DNA from: DASUBN01 sp036500225
GTDB lineage: Bacteria > Pseudomonadota > Gammaproteobacteria > Natronospirales > REEB76
Assembly: GCA_036500225.1 (NCBI GenBank)
Contig: DASYCJ010000008.1
Location: 1 to 51,146, forward strand
Direction of reading: 5' to 3'
Length of the DNA: 51,146 bases
Shown one piece after another: positions 8,527 to 16,623 of this stretch (positions within the stretch are counted from its first letter, which is position 1; each line of letters opens with the position of its first letter). A program made the translations under genes and the position numbers. The notes below the pieces were generated by a model. The model did no database searches and had not been told where the DNA came from. It saw only the letters and a program-made list of their open reading frames with translations.

Positions 8527-9240
8527 ATGAGTGGCGAGACCATCATCGAACTCAAGAACGTTGGTGTGCGCTACCGCCGCAAGGCCGGCTTCATGCGCAG
8601 CAATGCCTTCTGGGCGCTCCACGACGTGAGCTTCAACCTCAAGCATGGGGAGACGCTGGGCGTAATCGGGCGTAACGGCGCTGGCAAGAGCACATTGCTG
8701 CGCCTGCTGGCGGGTATCTTGGCGCCGGATCGAGGCGTCGTCGTCAGCCATACCGATCGGGTCTCGCTCCTGGCTCTGCAGGCGGGGTTCATCCCAGCGC
8801 TGACTGGCCGCGAGAATGCGGTGCTCTCCGGTATCCTGCTCGGGATGAAGCGGGCTGATGTGGAAGCGCGCATGGATGAGATGGTGCGCTTTGCCGAGCT
8901 TGAGCAGTTCATCGATGAGCCTGTGCGTACCTATTCCTCCGGCATGCGCGCCCGTTTGGGATTCACAGTGGCCTTCCAAGCAGACCCGGACGTGCTTCTC
9001 GTCGATGAGGTGTTGGGCACTGGCGACGCCGGTTTCAAGGAGAAATCCTCCGCAGCCATGCGTGAGAAGATCGCTTCGGATAAGACCGTGGTGATTGTCA
9101 CCCACCAAGCGGAGACCGTCCGGGAGCTCTGCGACCGGGTGGTCTGGGTGGAGAAAGGTGTGACCGTCGAGATAGGCGAACCCGAAACGGTAGTAGAGCA
9201 CTACCTGGAGAGCATCAAGTCAGGCAGTCGGCGGCCGTGA
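8527..9240 (+). CDS. wzt: Polysaccharide ABC exporter ATPase, Wzt type without C-terminal glycan-binding domain
   Basis: A 237-residue cytoplasmic ABC ATPase with Walker A GRNGAGKST, signature YSSGMRARLGF, Walker B VLLVDEVLGTGD and H-loop VTHQ, partner of the permease just upstream. It ends soon after the nucleotide-binding domain, whereas Wzt proteins that recognise a chain-terminating cap carry a further ~150-200 residue C-terminal domain. This one therefore belongs to the short class. The ATG at 8527 is preferred over TTG at 8521, because GGTGGG at 8515-8520 sits six bases before the ATG. Its stop overlaps the GTG start of the sulfotransferase. Confidence 0.93.
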   Translation: MSGETIIELKNVGVRYRRKAGFMRSNAFWALHDVSFNLKHGETLGVIGRNGAGKSTLLRLLAGILAPDRGVVVSHTDRVSLLALQAGFIPALTGRENAVLSGILLGMKRADVEARMDEMVRFAELEQFIDEPVRTYSSGMRARLGFTVAFQADPDVLLVDEVLGTGDAGFKEKSSAAMREKIASDKTVVIVTHQAETVRELCDRVVWVEKGVTVEIGEPETVVEHYLESIKSGSRRP

Positions 9241-10436
9241 ACCCGCGGCCTGCCGCTCCCGATCCCGTATTCATCGTCGGCCTGTATAAGAACGGTACAA
9301 GCTGGCTGCTGTCGGCCCTGGCTGCGCATCCGGAGTTTGTAGGCCTGCGCGAGCTGGATATCCTTCGTGCAGTGGCTGGTCGCAACGGCCGGAACCTCCT
9401 GCCGCCGGCACAGCGGTTGGCCAACGTGTTCGGCAAGAGTGCCTTCTGCGCCTTGCGCGCTGAGAAACTCGCACCCAATGCATTTCACGGTCATCTCTCC
9501 GATCCGGCTTTCTCCCTGGCTCGATCGCTCTATGCACTGCCGCCCCACATCGCCATCGAAGTGATCCGCAGCATGCTGCGCGCCGAAGGCAGAGGTAATC
9601 TGCACGGCGTCATCGAAGGCAAGCCGATGGGTTTCCTGAATTTCCCACCGCTGCTCCTCGAGCAGGCTTTCACGGCGTTGCGGGACGCCAAGAATCCAGG
9701 CGCCGCTGTGGACGGATTCCTCGCGACCTTGGCACCGGGTTATCCCGCAGGAAAGCGCCTGGTGCTGAAGGGTGCAGACCAGGTGCTGTGCTTCGACGCG
9801 CTGCAACACCTGAAACCCGCGGCGCCCAAGATTGCCATCGTGCGCGACGGCCGCGACGCGGCCGTCTCCGCCTTCCATTATCGACAACTGATGCGCCAGA
9901 AGCGCATGGCTTGGCACCATGGCTATCTCAGCTATATGAGGCCGGTTGACCTGTTGCGCGAGGCGGGTATCCGTAGCATCCAGTCCGTGCGTCACATCAT
10001 GGGTTACGGTGATGATTGGCGCCTGGGCCGTTCCATGAGTGTGTGGGCGGACCGGGTGCGACGGGTGCTAGCGGCGGCGGAACGGGGCGAGCTCTACGTG
10101 ATGCGCTATGAAGATCTGTTGAGCGACTTCGAGACGACCTTCACGGGTCTACTGACCTGGCTTGGATCTGATGTGTCCCCGTCGACGGTGGCGGCGGTGG
10201 CCAAGGCCAGTTCCTTCGAGGCTATGAGCGGTCGGCCGCGAGGAGTGAGCGGAGAGGATGTGATGCGTAGAGGGGTGGCCGGCGCCTGGCTGGACGAGCT
10301 GAACCGCCGCGACCAGACGTTGGCCTGGCGTCTTGCTGGGCCCGAACTGGCAGCTATGGGCTATGGACGAGGCGGTGCACCCGGGCCTTTTCGGTCCCCC
10401 ATGGCCGCGAAACTGGGGCGCAGAAGCAAGAATTAA
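9237..10436 (+). CDS. Sulfotransferase-family protein, first of three
   Basis: A 399-residue cytoplasmic protein of the PAPS-dependent sulfotransferase superfamily. The 5'-phosphosulfate-binding loop VFIVGLYKNGTSWL is near residues 11-24. The 3'-phosphate-binding segment IVRDGRDAAVSAF is near residues 200-212, with the expected Arg and Ser. It starts at GTG 9237, overlapping the ATPase stop (GTGA). Its place directly behind the exporter suggests that it sulfates a sugar of the polysaccharide before export; the acceptor cannot be read from the sequence. No PAPS-synthesis genes (cysDN/cysC) are in the window, so PAPS would come from elsewhere. Confidence 0.85.
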   Translation: MNPRPAAPDPVFIVGLYKNGTSWLLSALAAHPEFVGLRELDILRAVAGRNGRNLLPPAQRLANVFGKSAFCALRAEKLAPNAFHGHLSDPAFSLARSLYALPPHIAIEVIRSMLRAEGRGNLHGVIEGKPMGFLNFPPLLLEQAFTALRDAKNPGAAVDGFLATLAPGYPAGKRLVLKGADQVLCFDALQHLKPAAPKIAIVRDGRDAAVSAFHYRQLMRQKRMAWHHGYLSYMRPVDLLREAGIRSIQSVRHIMGYGDDWRLGRSMSVWADRVRRVLAAAERGELYVMRYEDLLSDFETTFTGLLTWLGSDVSPSTVAAVAKASSFEAMSGRPRGVSGEDVMRRGVAGAWLDELNRRDQTLAWRLAGPELAAMGYGRGGAPGPFRSPMAAKLGRRSKN

Positions 10437-10438
10437 GA

Positions 10439-10444
10439 TAAAAT
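10439..10444 (+). promoter_or_regulatory. Possible -10 box before the second sulfotransferase
   Basis: TAAAAT lies three bases after the stop of the first sulfotransferase gene, in one of the few spacers (64 bases) of this tightly packed operon. No recognisable -35 box sits 16-18 bases upstream. A weak ribosome-binding site (AAGGGA, 10481-10486) is 14 bases from the ATG. It is at best an internal promoter. Confidence 0.25.
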
Positions 10445-10500
10445 TCAGGGTCTTGCCATTATCGGCTACCGAAACGTCTTAAGGGACGCTAAATCCTTCG

Positions 10501-11454
10501 ATGGCTGACCGCACTCCTAGCCCGGTATTTATCGTCGGTTCATACCGTTCGGGGACCAGCATCTTCTGTTGGTGCCTGGGGCAGCATCCCAATATCGTGA
10601 ACCTCCCAGAGACCGGCTGGCTTTGGCGGCTGGGGCTGGATGTCGACTATCTGTATCGCCTCGGCACCGTCAATGGAAAGTTCTCCCACCTCGCCCAGGC
10701 TGGCGTGAGCCGCGACGACTTCTACCGCCTGGTCGGCGAGGGTATGGAGCACGTGGTACAGGCGCTTAACCCGGCGCTCATCGAGCGGACCGAGGCCAAG
10801 AAGAAAGGTGAGTTCCATCGCCGCCGGTCTTCAGCCGATCCCAAGCGCCGCTGGGCAGATGCCACGCCTGAGAACTCGCATCATATTTACGCGCTATCCA
10901 AGTTGTTCCCACAGGCGCGTTTCATCCACTTACTGCGCAACCCCGATGATGTGGCCCGGTCGTTGATGAAGTTCTCTCGTACCAGTGCTAAGGCACGCGA
11001 CTACCACCATGACGAGGCCTATCGCACCTGGATGCGACTCACCCGCGCTGCCTGGCTGGGCGAGCGTGCCTTGGGGAGAGCTCGCGCGTTGCGGGTGCGT
11101 TACGAGGACTTCACCGGCCAGCCGGAGCTGGCCTTCCGTCGGGTGATGGCTTTCCTGGGTGAAGACTATTCCGCTGATTGCCTGAAGCCCCTCGATAGCA
11201 GGATCAACAGTTCCAAGGTGGAAGAGCACGCGGTCCAAGGTGGCGATTCCACTTCCGCGGCTCGTGAAGCGCAACAGCTTTACCTCAAGCTGCTGGCTGC
11301 ACCTGAGAACCTGGAACAGGGCGACCCTGAGGCGTATCAGGAGATGGAGCAGGCCTATGAGGAGCGCTGCCGCAATCAGCAGGCCGCGCCGGTAGAGCGG
11401 ATTCGCCGCGGCATCATGTCGCGCCTGGGTTCGTTTTGGAGGCGCAGCGCATGA
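10501..11454 (+). CDS. Sulfotransferase-family protein, second of three
   Basis: A 317-residue protein of the sulfotransferase superfamily. The PAPS 5'-phosphosulfate loop VFIVGSYRSGTSIF starts at residue 9, and the 3'-phosphate-binding segment LLRNPDDVARSLMKF is near residues 143-157. It resembles the bacterial Sulfotransfer_3-type enzymes rather than the first copy closely. It ends at an ATGA overlap with the large fusion gene, so it is co-translated with another sulfotransferase domain. Acceptor unknown; sulfation of the polysaccharide repeat is inferred from the neighbours. Confidence 0.85.
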   Translation: MADRTPSPVFIVGSYRSGTSIFCWCLGQHPNIVNLPETGWLWRLGLDVDYLYRLGTVNGKFSHLAQAGVSRDDFYRLVGEGMEHVVQALNPALIERTEAKKKGEFHRRRSSADPKRRWADATPENSHHIYALSKLFPQARFIHLLRNPDDVARSLMKFSRTSAKARDYHHDEAYRTWMRLTRAAWLGERALGRARALRVRYEDFTGQPELAFRRVMAFLGEDYSADCLKPLDSRINSSKVEEHAVQGGDSTSAAREAQQLYLKLLAAPENLEQGDPEAYQEMEQAYEERCRNQQAAPVERIRRGIMSRLGSFWRRSA

Positions 11455-14400
11455 AGATGCTGCTGGTCTTAGGCATGCACCGCAGTGGCACTTCGCTGCT
11501 GGCCGGCAGTTGCCGGTTGCTGGGCGCAGACCTCGGCGACCGCATGATGGAGGCGGGCGGTGACAACGTGATGGGGTTCTGGGAGCACGACGAGATCGTG
11601 CGCATCCACGACCAGATCCTGGATCGCCTGGGATACGCCTGGGACGACGTGCGTGCACTGCCGGATAAGTGGTGGACATATCAGATGATCCAGCCGCAGC
11701 GCGAGGCGCTGAAGGCCGTGCTGCTGCGCGACTTCGGCAGCAGCACGTTGGGCTGCGTGAAGGACCCGCGTCTGTGCAGGCTGCTGCCGCTATGGCAGGA
11801 CTTGCTGAAAGAGCTGGGCTGGCAGCCGCTGTATCTGCTCGCGAGCCGGGATCCTGCTGAGATCGCTGCTTCTCTCAAGTCCCGCAACAGCTTCAGCGCC
11901 GAAAAATCCGCGCTACTCACCCTGCGGTACACGCTGGATGCTGAAATCGCCAGTCGTGGTGGTGCCCGCGCGGCCGTGGATTACGGCGCGCTCTTGAAGG
12001 ACTGGCAGGCGGTGTTGAAGCCTGCCTGGAACAAATTGGGGCTAGCCTGGCCCTCCGATACCGGCAAGCTGGATGCCGAGATGGGGCGCTTCATCCATCG
12101 AGAGTTGCGCCACCACGCAGCGTCAGAAGGCCTGCCGAAGGGCCTGCTCGGTAAGCTGACCCAGGACGCGTATGCGGCCTATCGCGATGATGATGCGGCT
12201 GCATTGGACATGATCCGCGAGCAACTGAACGGTATGGCGGCGGGGTACGACCAGGTGCTGGCAGGCCTATATGTCGAGCTACGCGCCCAGCACAAGACGC
12301 TGGCGGACAAAGAACGAGAGATCCGGCACGTGGTTGAGGAGCGGGGCATGCACGCTGGCCTGGCCCTGGCCCGCTCTCAGGAGATCGAGTGGCAACGCGC
12401 TGAGCTCAAGGATCTGCAGCGGCAGAAGCTCCTGATCATGGGTTCGCTTGCCTGGCGGGCCACCAAGCCAGTCCGCGCCGTCTGGCAGTTCCTGCGCGGC
12501 ATCCCTCACGCGAAGCACCTGAATCGCGGCATGGTTCGGCTCATGGTGCGCGATGTTTACTACGGCATCCCCATGCCCCAGGGCCTGCGCCTCGGCATCC
12601 GTCGCAACGTGGGTCGCTTGTTGGGTATGGGTTTGCCTGGAAGCGCCGACTACAGGGCCCGCGCCATCCGGGGCGCCAAGGTGGACCTACAGGGCCCGGT
12701 GGCCGCATTGGCGCTGCCGGAGGGCACGCCAGCGTTGGAGATCGCGAGCTCGGATGTGCCCCAGGTCTCGGTAATCATCCCTGTCTACAACAACATTGCC
12801 CACACCTTGCACTGCCTGAAGTCCATCGCCGAGATCGGCGCGCATACGCCCTTTGAAGTGATCGTGGTGGATGACTGCTCCAAGGACGATACCCAGAAGA
12901 TATTGGCCCGCTGTAAGGGCGTACGGGTCATAAAGAACGAGAAGAACCTTGGGTTCATTGGCGCGTGCAACGCTGGTGCCGCAGCCGCCCATGGCGAGTA
13001 TGTGTATTTCCTAAACAACGATGTGCAAGTGCTGCCAGGTTGGCTGGACGAGCTGCACGCGACTTTCGCTGAGGTACCCGAGGCAGGTCTGGTCGGCTCC
13101 AAGCTCGTGTATCCGGACGGACGTCTACAAGAGGCCGGCGGCATCGTGTGGCGCGATGGCTCCGCCTGGAACTACGGCCGCTTAGACGATCCTGACAAAC
13201 CGGAGTACAGCTACCGCCGCGATGTGGATTACTGCTCAGGCGCCAGCATCATGCTGCCCCGCGCGCTGTTCGATGAACTAGGCCGCTTCGATGCCCACTA
13301 TGCGCCGGCGTACTGTGAGGATACGGACCTGGCTTTCCAGGTAAGGAAGCATGGGCGTCGCGTACTGTTCCAGCCTACCTCCGTGATCGTGCACTACGAG
13401 GGCATCACGTCCGGCACTGATCTGGGATCGGGCGTGAAGAAATATCAGGTGGTGAACCAGAAGAAGTTCTATGAACGCTGGAAGGACACCTTAGCCTCGC
13501 ATCGTCAGAATGGCATCGAGCCCATGCTGGAGAAGGACCGGGGTGTACAGAAGCGCATCCTGATGATCGACGCCACCACCCCGCGTCCAGATCACGATGC
13601 CGGCTCCTTGCTCAAGTTCTATCATCTGAAGCTCCTGCAGTCCTTGGGCTACCAGGTGACATTCGCGCCGGACAACCTGTTGCATGACGGCGAGTACACC
13701 CGTGACCTGCAGCGGCTCGGCATCGAATGCATCTACGAGCCGCATTGCCTGTCCATGCGCCATCTCTTGACAGCGCGGGCGCGTGATTTCGACCTCGCCA
13801 TGCTGTGCCGACCCTATGTGGCGATCCGTCATATGGACACACTGCGTCGGCTCTCACCCAAGATCCGCATCATCTATGACACCGTTGACCTGCATTACCT
13901 GCGAGAACGGCGTCAAGCGGAAGTGGAGAAGAACCCCCTCATGGGTGAGCGCGCCGAGCGCACCCGCCAAGACGAGCTGAGGCTCATCACCGGCGCGGAT
14001 GCCGCCATCGTAGTAAGCCCAGTGGAGAAGGAGCTGTTGGCCCGCGAGGCGGCCCGTGCCAACGTGCACGTGGTGCAGCTCGTGATACCCGAGGAACCCA
14101 CGGGTCCCGGTTTCGAGGAGCGCCGTGATGTCTTGTTCATCGGCGGCTATCAGCACACGCCTAACGAGGAAGCGGTGCTGTATTTCTGCCGCGAGATCCT
14201 GCCGACCTTGCGGGAGCGCATCCCCGAACTGCGCTTCCTGATCTTAGGGTCGCGCCCGACGCCCGCCATCGAGGCCCTCGCCAATGATCACATCCAGGTG
14301 CTGGGCTTCCAGAAGGACATCTCGCCTTATTTCAATGCGTGCCGCCTGATGGTTGCGCCGTTGCGTTTCGGCGCAGGCATCAAGGGGAAGCTTGGGACCA

Positions 14401-14672
14401 GTTTCAGTTTCGGATTGCCTGTGGTGGCGACCTCCATCGCTGCCGAAGGCATGTACCTGCAGCATGGCCGCGAGGTGTTGATAGGCGATACTCCCCAGGA
14501 GTTTGCCGATGCGGTGCTGCGGCTCTACAACGACCCAGCATTGTGGGCCAGCATGTCGACGGCCGGACGCCAGCTGGTGAGGGAACGCTATTCGCCAGAG
14601 GTGATCCGTGAGGGCCTACGGCAGGTGATCGCTTCGATCGAAGAACGTGAACTGCGCAAGGCTGCGGGCTAG
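11451..14672 (+). CDS. Sulfotransferase-GT2-GT4 trimodular fusion protein
   Basis: A 1073-residue cytoplasmic protein with three recognisable parts. Residues ~1-270 are sulfotransferase-like: the LGMHRSGTSLLAG loop at 5-17 and SRDPAEIAASLKSR near 131-145. A charged, probably helical linker follows at ~280-335. Residues ~439-700 are a family-2 glycosyltransferase: SVIIPVYNN, VVDDCSKDD near 470, LNNDVQVLPGW near 520 and CEDTDLAF near 621. Residues ~702-1073 are a GT4-like domain: VLFIGGYQHTPNEEA and APLRFGAGIKGK near 967. GT2-GT4 fusions are common in long-chain polysaccharide loci; the N-terminal sulfotransferase makes this one notable. It could extend the chain and sulfate it in one polypeptide (inference). 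ATG 11451 has GGAGG eight bases upstream and overlaps the preceding stop. Confidence 0.88.
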   Translation: MKMLLVLGMHRSGTSLLAGSCRLLGADLGDRMMEAGGDNVMGFWEHDEIVRIHDQILDRLGYAWDDVRALPDKWWTYQMIQPQREALKAVLLRDFGSSTLGCVKDPRLCRLLPLWQDLLKELGWQPLYLLASRDPAEIAASLKSRNSFSAEKSALLTLRYTLDAEIASRGGARAAVDYGALLKDWQAVLKPAWNKLGLAWPSDTGKLDAEMGRFIHRELRHHAASEGLPKGLLGKLTQDAYAAYRDDDAAALDMIREQLNGMAAGYDQVLAGLYVELRAQHKTLADKEREIRHVVEERGMHAGLALARSQEIEWQRAELKDLQRQKLLIMGSLAWRATKPVRAVWQFLRGIPHAKHLNRGMVRLMVRDVYYGIPMPQGLRLGIRRNVGRLLGMGLPGSADYRARAIRGAKVDLQGPVAALALPEGTPALEIASSDVPQVSVIIPVYNNIAHTLHCLKSIAEIGAHTPFEVIVVDDCSKDDTQKILARCKGVRVIKNEKNLGFIGACNAGAAAAHGEYVYFLNNDVQVLPGWLDELHATFAEVPEAGLVGSKLVYPDGRLQEAGGIVWRDGSAWNYGRLDDPDKPEYSYRRDVDYCSGASIMLPRALFDELGRFDAHYAPAYCEDTDLAFQVRKHGRRVLFQPTSVIVHYEGITSGTDLGSGVKKYQVVNQKKFYERWKDTLASHRQNGIEPMLEKDRGVQKRILMIDATTPRPDHDAGSLLKFYHLKLLQSLGYQVTFAPDNLLHDGEYTRDLQRLGIECIYEPHCLSMRHLLTARARDFDLAMLCRPYVAIRHMDTLRRLSPKIRIIYDTVDLHYLRERRQAEVEKNPLMGERAERTRQDELRLITGADAAIVVSPVEKELLAREAARANVHVVQLVIPEEPTGPGFEERRDVLFIGGYQHTPNEEAVLYFCREILPTLRERIPELRFLILGSRPTPAIEALANDHIQVLGFQKDISPYFNACRLMVAPLRFGAGIKGKLGTSFSFGLPVVATSIAAEGMYLQHGREVLIGDTPQEFADAVLRLYNDPALWASMSTAGRQLVRERYSPEVIREGLRQVIASIEERELRKAAG

Positions 14673-14686
14673 CGCGAGGACAACCG

Positions 14687-15745
14687 ATGGGTATATTGGA
14701 CAAAGAGCTCCAGAACCGACCGCGGCTGCGTGCGCTACTTGGCCGACTTCGTCCGAGCCGTGCTCCGGTGCGTGCAATACAGCCTGGCAGCAACGAGCGC
14801 ACTCGCTGGTCCAAAGCCGGCATCGACCTCAAGGATGCCTCTGGCCCTTATGCCTGCCAGCGTCTGCGCCAGCCACGCTTCTCAGCAGTGGTAGAGCCGG
14901 AGTTCAAGATCAGCAAGCAGGATAGGTTGTTCGCCATCGGTTCCTGCTTCGCCCGCGGAATCGAGAGTGCGCTCAGGAGCCGTGGCTTCCGGGTGGAAAG
15001 TGCAGCCACGGACTTCGATCGCTTCGCTATCGTAGGTGACAACAAGGTGACGGCCCTAGGCTTCACCAATAAATACACCACCTATTCGATGTTGAATGAG
15101 CTCAGTTGGGCCCTGGACCCCGCCGCCAAGTTCCCCGATGCAAGCCTCGTGGACCTGGATGAGAACCGTTGTATCGATCCGCATATCAACCCCACCCTGC
15201 AAGTGACGGACCGAGCCGGTACGCTGGAGCGCCGCCACATCATCCAAGAGGTCAATGCACGCATCCGAGATTGCCGGGTGGTGTTCATGACCCTGGGGCT
15301 CGTGGAGGTCTGGTATGACACAGAAGCCAAGGTGCACCTCAATACCACCCCGACCCGTGACATGACGCAGCGCTATCCGGGTCGCTACAAGTTTGCGGCC
15401 ACAAACTATCTGCAGAACCTGGATAACATGGAGAAGCTACATGCCTTGCTGACCAAGCATGGGCATCCGCAGTTGCAGATGGTGGTGACCACGTCACCCG
15501 TGCCGCTGAACGCGACCTTCACTAACCAGGACATCGTGGTGGCTAACACCTATTCCAAGTCCACGCTCCGCGCTGTGGCCCAGGACTTCGCTGCTGGGCA
15601 CGACAACGTGCAGTACTTCCCGAGTTACGAGATTGTGATGAACTCAGAGCGGGAGATGGCTTGGGAGGATGATCTGCGGCACGTGAAAGGCGCCATGACG
15701 CAGCATGTCATGGATCTCTTCATGCGCAACTTCGTCGAAGGCTGA
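14687..15745 (+). CDS. GSCFA-domain protein
   Basis: A 352-residue protein with the family-naming motif in AIGSCFARGIE near residue 84. Downstream conserved stretches include MTLGLVEVWYD near 203 and TTSPVPLNATF near 267. GSCFA proteins are poorly characterised; to my knowledge the domain is related to the SGNH/GDSL hydrolase fold, so an esterase or acyl-transfer role on a glycan is possible but unproven. The N-terminal ~70 residues are basic and show no signal peptide, so it should act in the cytoplasm. It has a good ribosome-binding site (GAGGA, six bases before the ATG). It lies between two glycosyltransferase genes, which implies a role in making or modifying the repeat unit. Confidence 0.85.
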   Translation: MGILDKELQNRPRLRALLGRLRPSRAPVRAIQPGSNERTRWSKAGIDLKDASGPYACQRLRQPRFSAVVEPEFKISKQDRLFAIGSCFARGIESALRSRGFRVESAATDFDRFAIVGDNKVTALGFTNKYTTYSMLNELSWALDPAAKFPDASLVDLDENRCIDPHINPTLQVTDRAGTLERRHIIQEVNARIRDCRVVFMTLGLVEVWYDTEAKVHLNTTPTRDMTQRYPGRYKFAATNYLQNLDNMEKLHALLTKHGHPQLQMVVTTSPVPLNATFTNQDIVVANTYSKSTLRAVAQDFAAGHDNVQYFPSYEIVMNSEREMAWEDDLRHVKGAMTQHVMDLFMRNFVEG

Positions 15746-15747
15746 GC

Positions 15748-16623
15748 GTGTCCGCGGCCGCGGTCACGGCTGTCACCGTCAACTACAACGCCGGGCCGCT
15801 GCTACGCGGCCTGGTGGAATCGCTCGTCGGCCAAGCCGGCTTGGTGCGCGTCGTGGTGGTGGACAACGCCTCCAGCGACGACAGTCTTGCCTTTCTGGAC
15901 ACGGCGCATCCCGGCGTGACGGTGGTGAGAAACCCTGCCAACCGCGGTTTCGGTACCGCCTGCAATCAAGGGGCCGCGGCCGCCTCAGGGCGCTATCTCC
16001 TCTTCATCAACCCCGATTGTCGCGTGCCAGCCGGCGCTCTGCAGCGCATGGTCGCGGTGCTGGAAGCTCACCCAGAAGCTGGCATGTTGGGGCCGCTGGT
16101 GTTGAATTCCGACGGCAGCGAACAGCGCGGGTGCCGGCGTTTCCTGCCGGACCCGAAACGCGCGTTGATGCGTGTACTGGGCATGCATAAGGCAGACGCC
16201 CAAGGTCGGGTCGCGGGTTTTGACCTTACCGGCACGCCACTGCCGGACAAGCCCACGCCAGTTGAAGCCATCTCCGGCGCCTGCCTGCTCATCCGCCGCG
16301 AACTCTTCGAGAGGATCGGCGGTTGGGACGAGAGCTATTTCCTGCACTGCGAAGATCTAGACCTTTGCATGCGGGTCCAGCGCGACGGTACCAAGGTATT
16401 GTTCGTACCGGACGTGAGCGTGAGCCACGTGCAGGGTGCTTCCAGCCGCGGCCGTCCGGTGTTCGTGCTCTGGCACAAGCATCGCGGTATGTGGCGGTAC
16501 TACACCAAGTTCCTGCGTGCATCGAGCCCGACCTGGCTGACGGTGCTGGTGTACATCGGCGTCTATGCCCGCTTCCTGGTGCTCACGCCCCGTGCCTGGC
16601 TCTCAGGCCTCAAACGCGCATGA
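15748..16623 (+). CDS. GT2 glycosyltransferase, WbbL/rhamnosyltransferase-like
   Basis: A 291-residue GT-A fold enzyme with the N-terminal VTVNYNAGP, VVDNASSDDS, the DxD-like FINPDCRVP and the CEDLDLCMR acceptor-side motif. A hydrophobic C-terminal stretch (WLTVLVYIGVYARFLVL) should anchor it at the inner face of the inner membrane. This architecture is typical of WbbL-like enzymes that add rhamnose to the first sugar on undecaprenyl diphosphate, and the rml genes upstream would supply dTDP-rhamnose; donor specificity is inference. It starts at GTG 15748, two bases after the GSCFA stop. Its end overlaps the SDR gene (ATGA). Confidence 0.86.
   Translation: MSAAAVTAVTVNYNAGPLLRGLVESLVGQAGLVRVVVVDNASSDDSLAFLDTAHPGVTVVRNPANRGFGTACNQGAAAASGRYLLFINPDCRVPAGALQRMVAVLEAHPEAGMLGPLVLNSDGSEQRGCRRFLPDPKRALMRVLGMHKADAQGRVAGFDLTGTPLPDKPTPVEAISGACLLIRRELFERIGGWDESYFLHCEDLDLCMRVQRDGTKVLFVPDVSVSHVQGASSRGRPVFVLWHKHRGMWRYYTKFLRASSPTWLTVLVYIGVYARFLVLTPRAWLSGLKRA

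Noticed and set aside
9201..9995. Minus-strand frame of 264 codons over the first sulfotransferase
   Set aside because: Antisense to a gene with clear PAPS-binding motifs and start/stop coupling to its neighbours.
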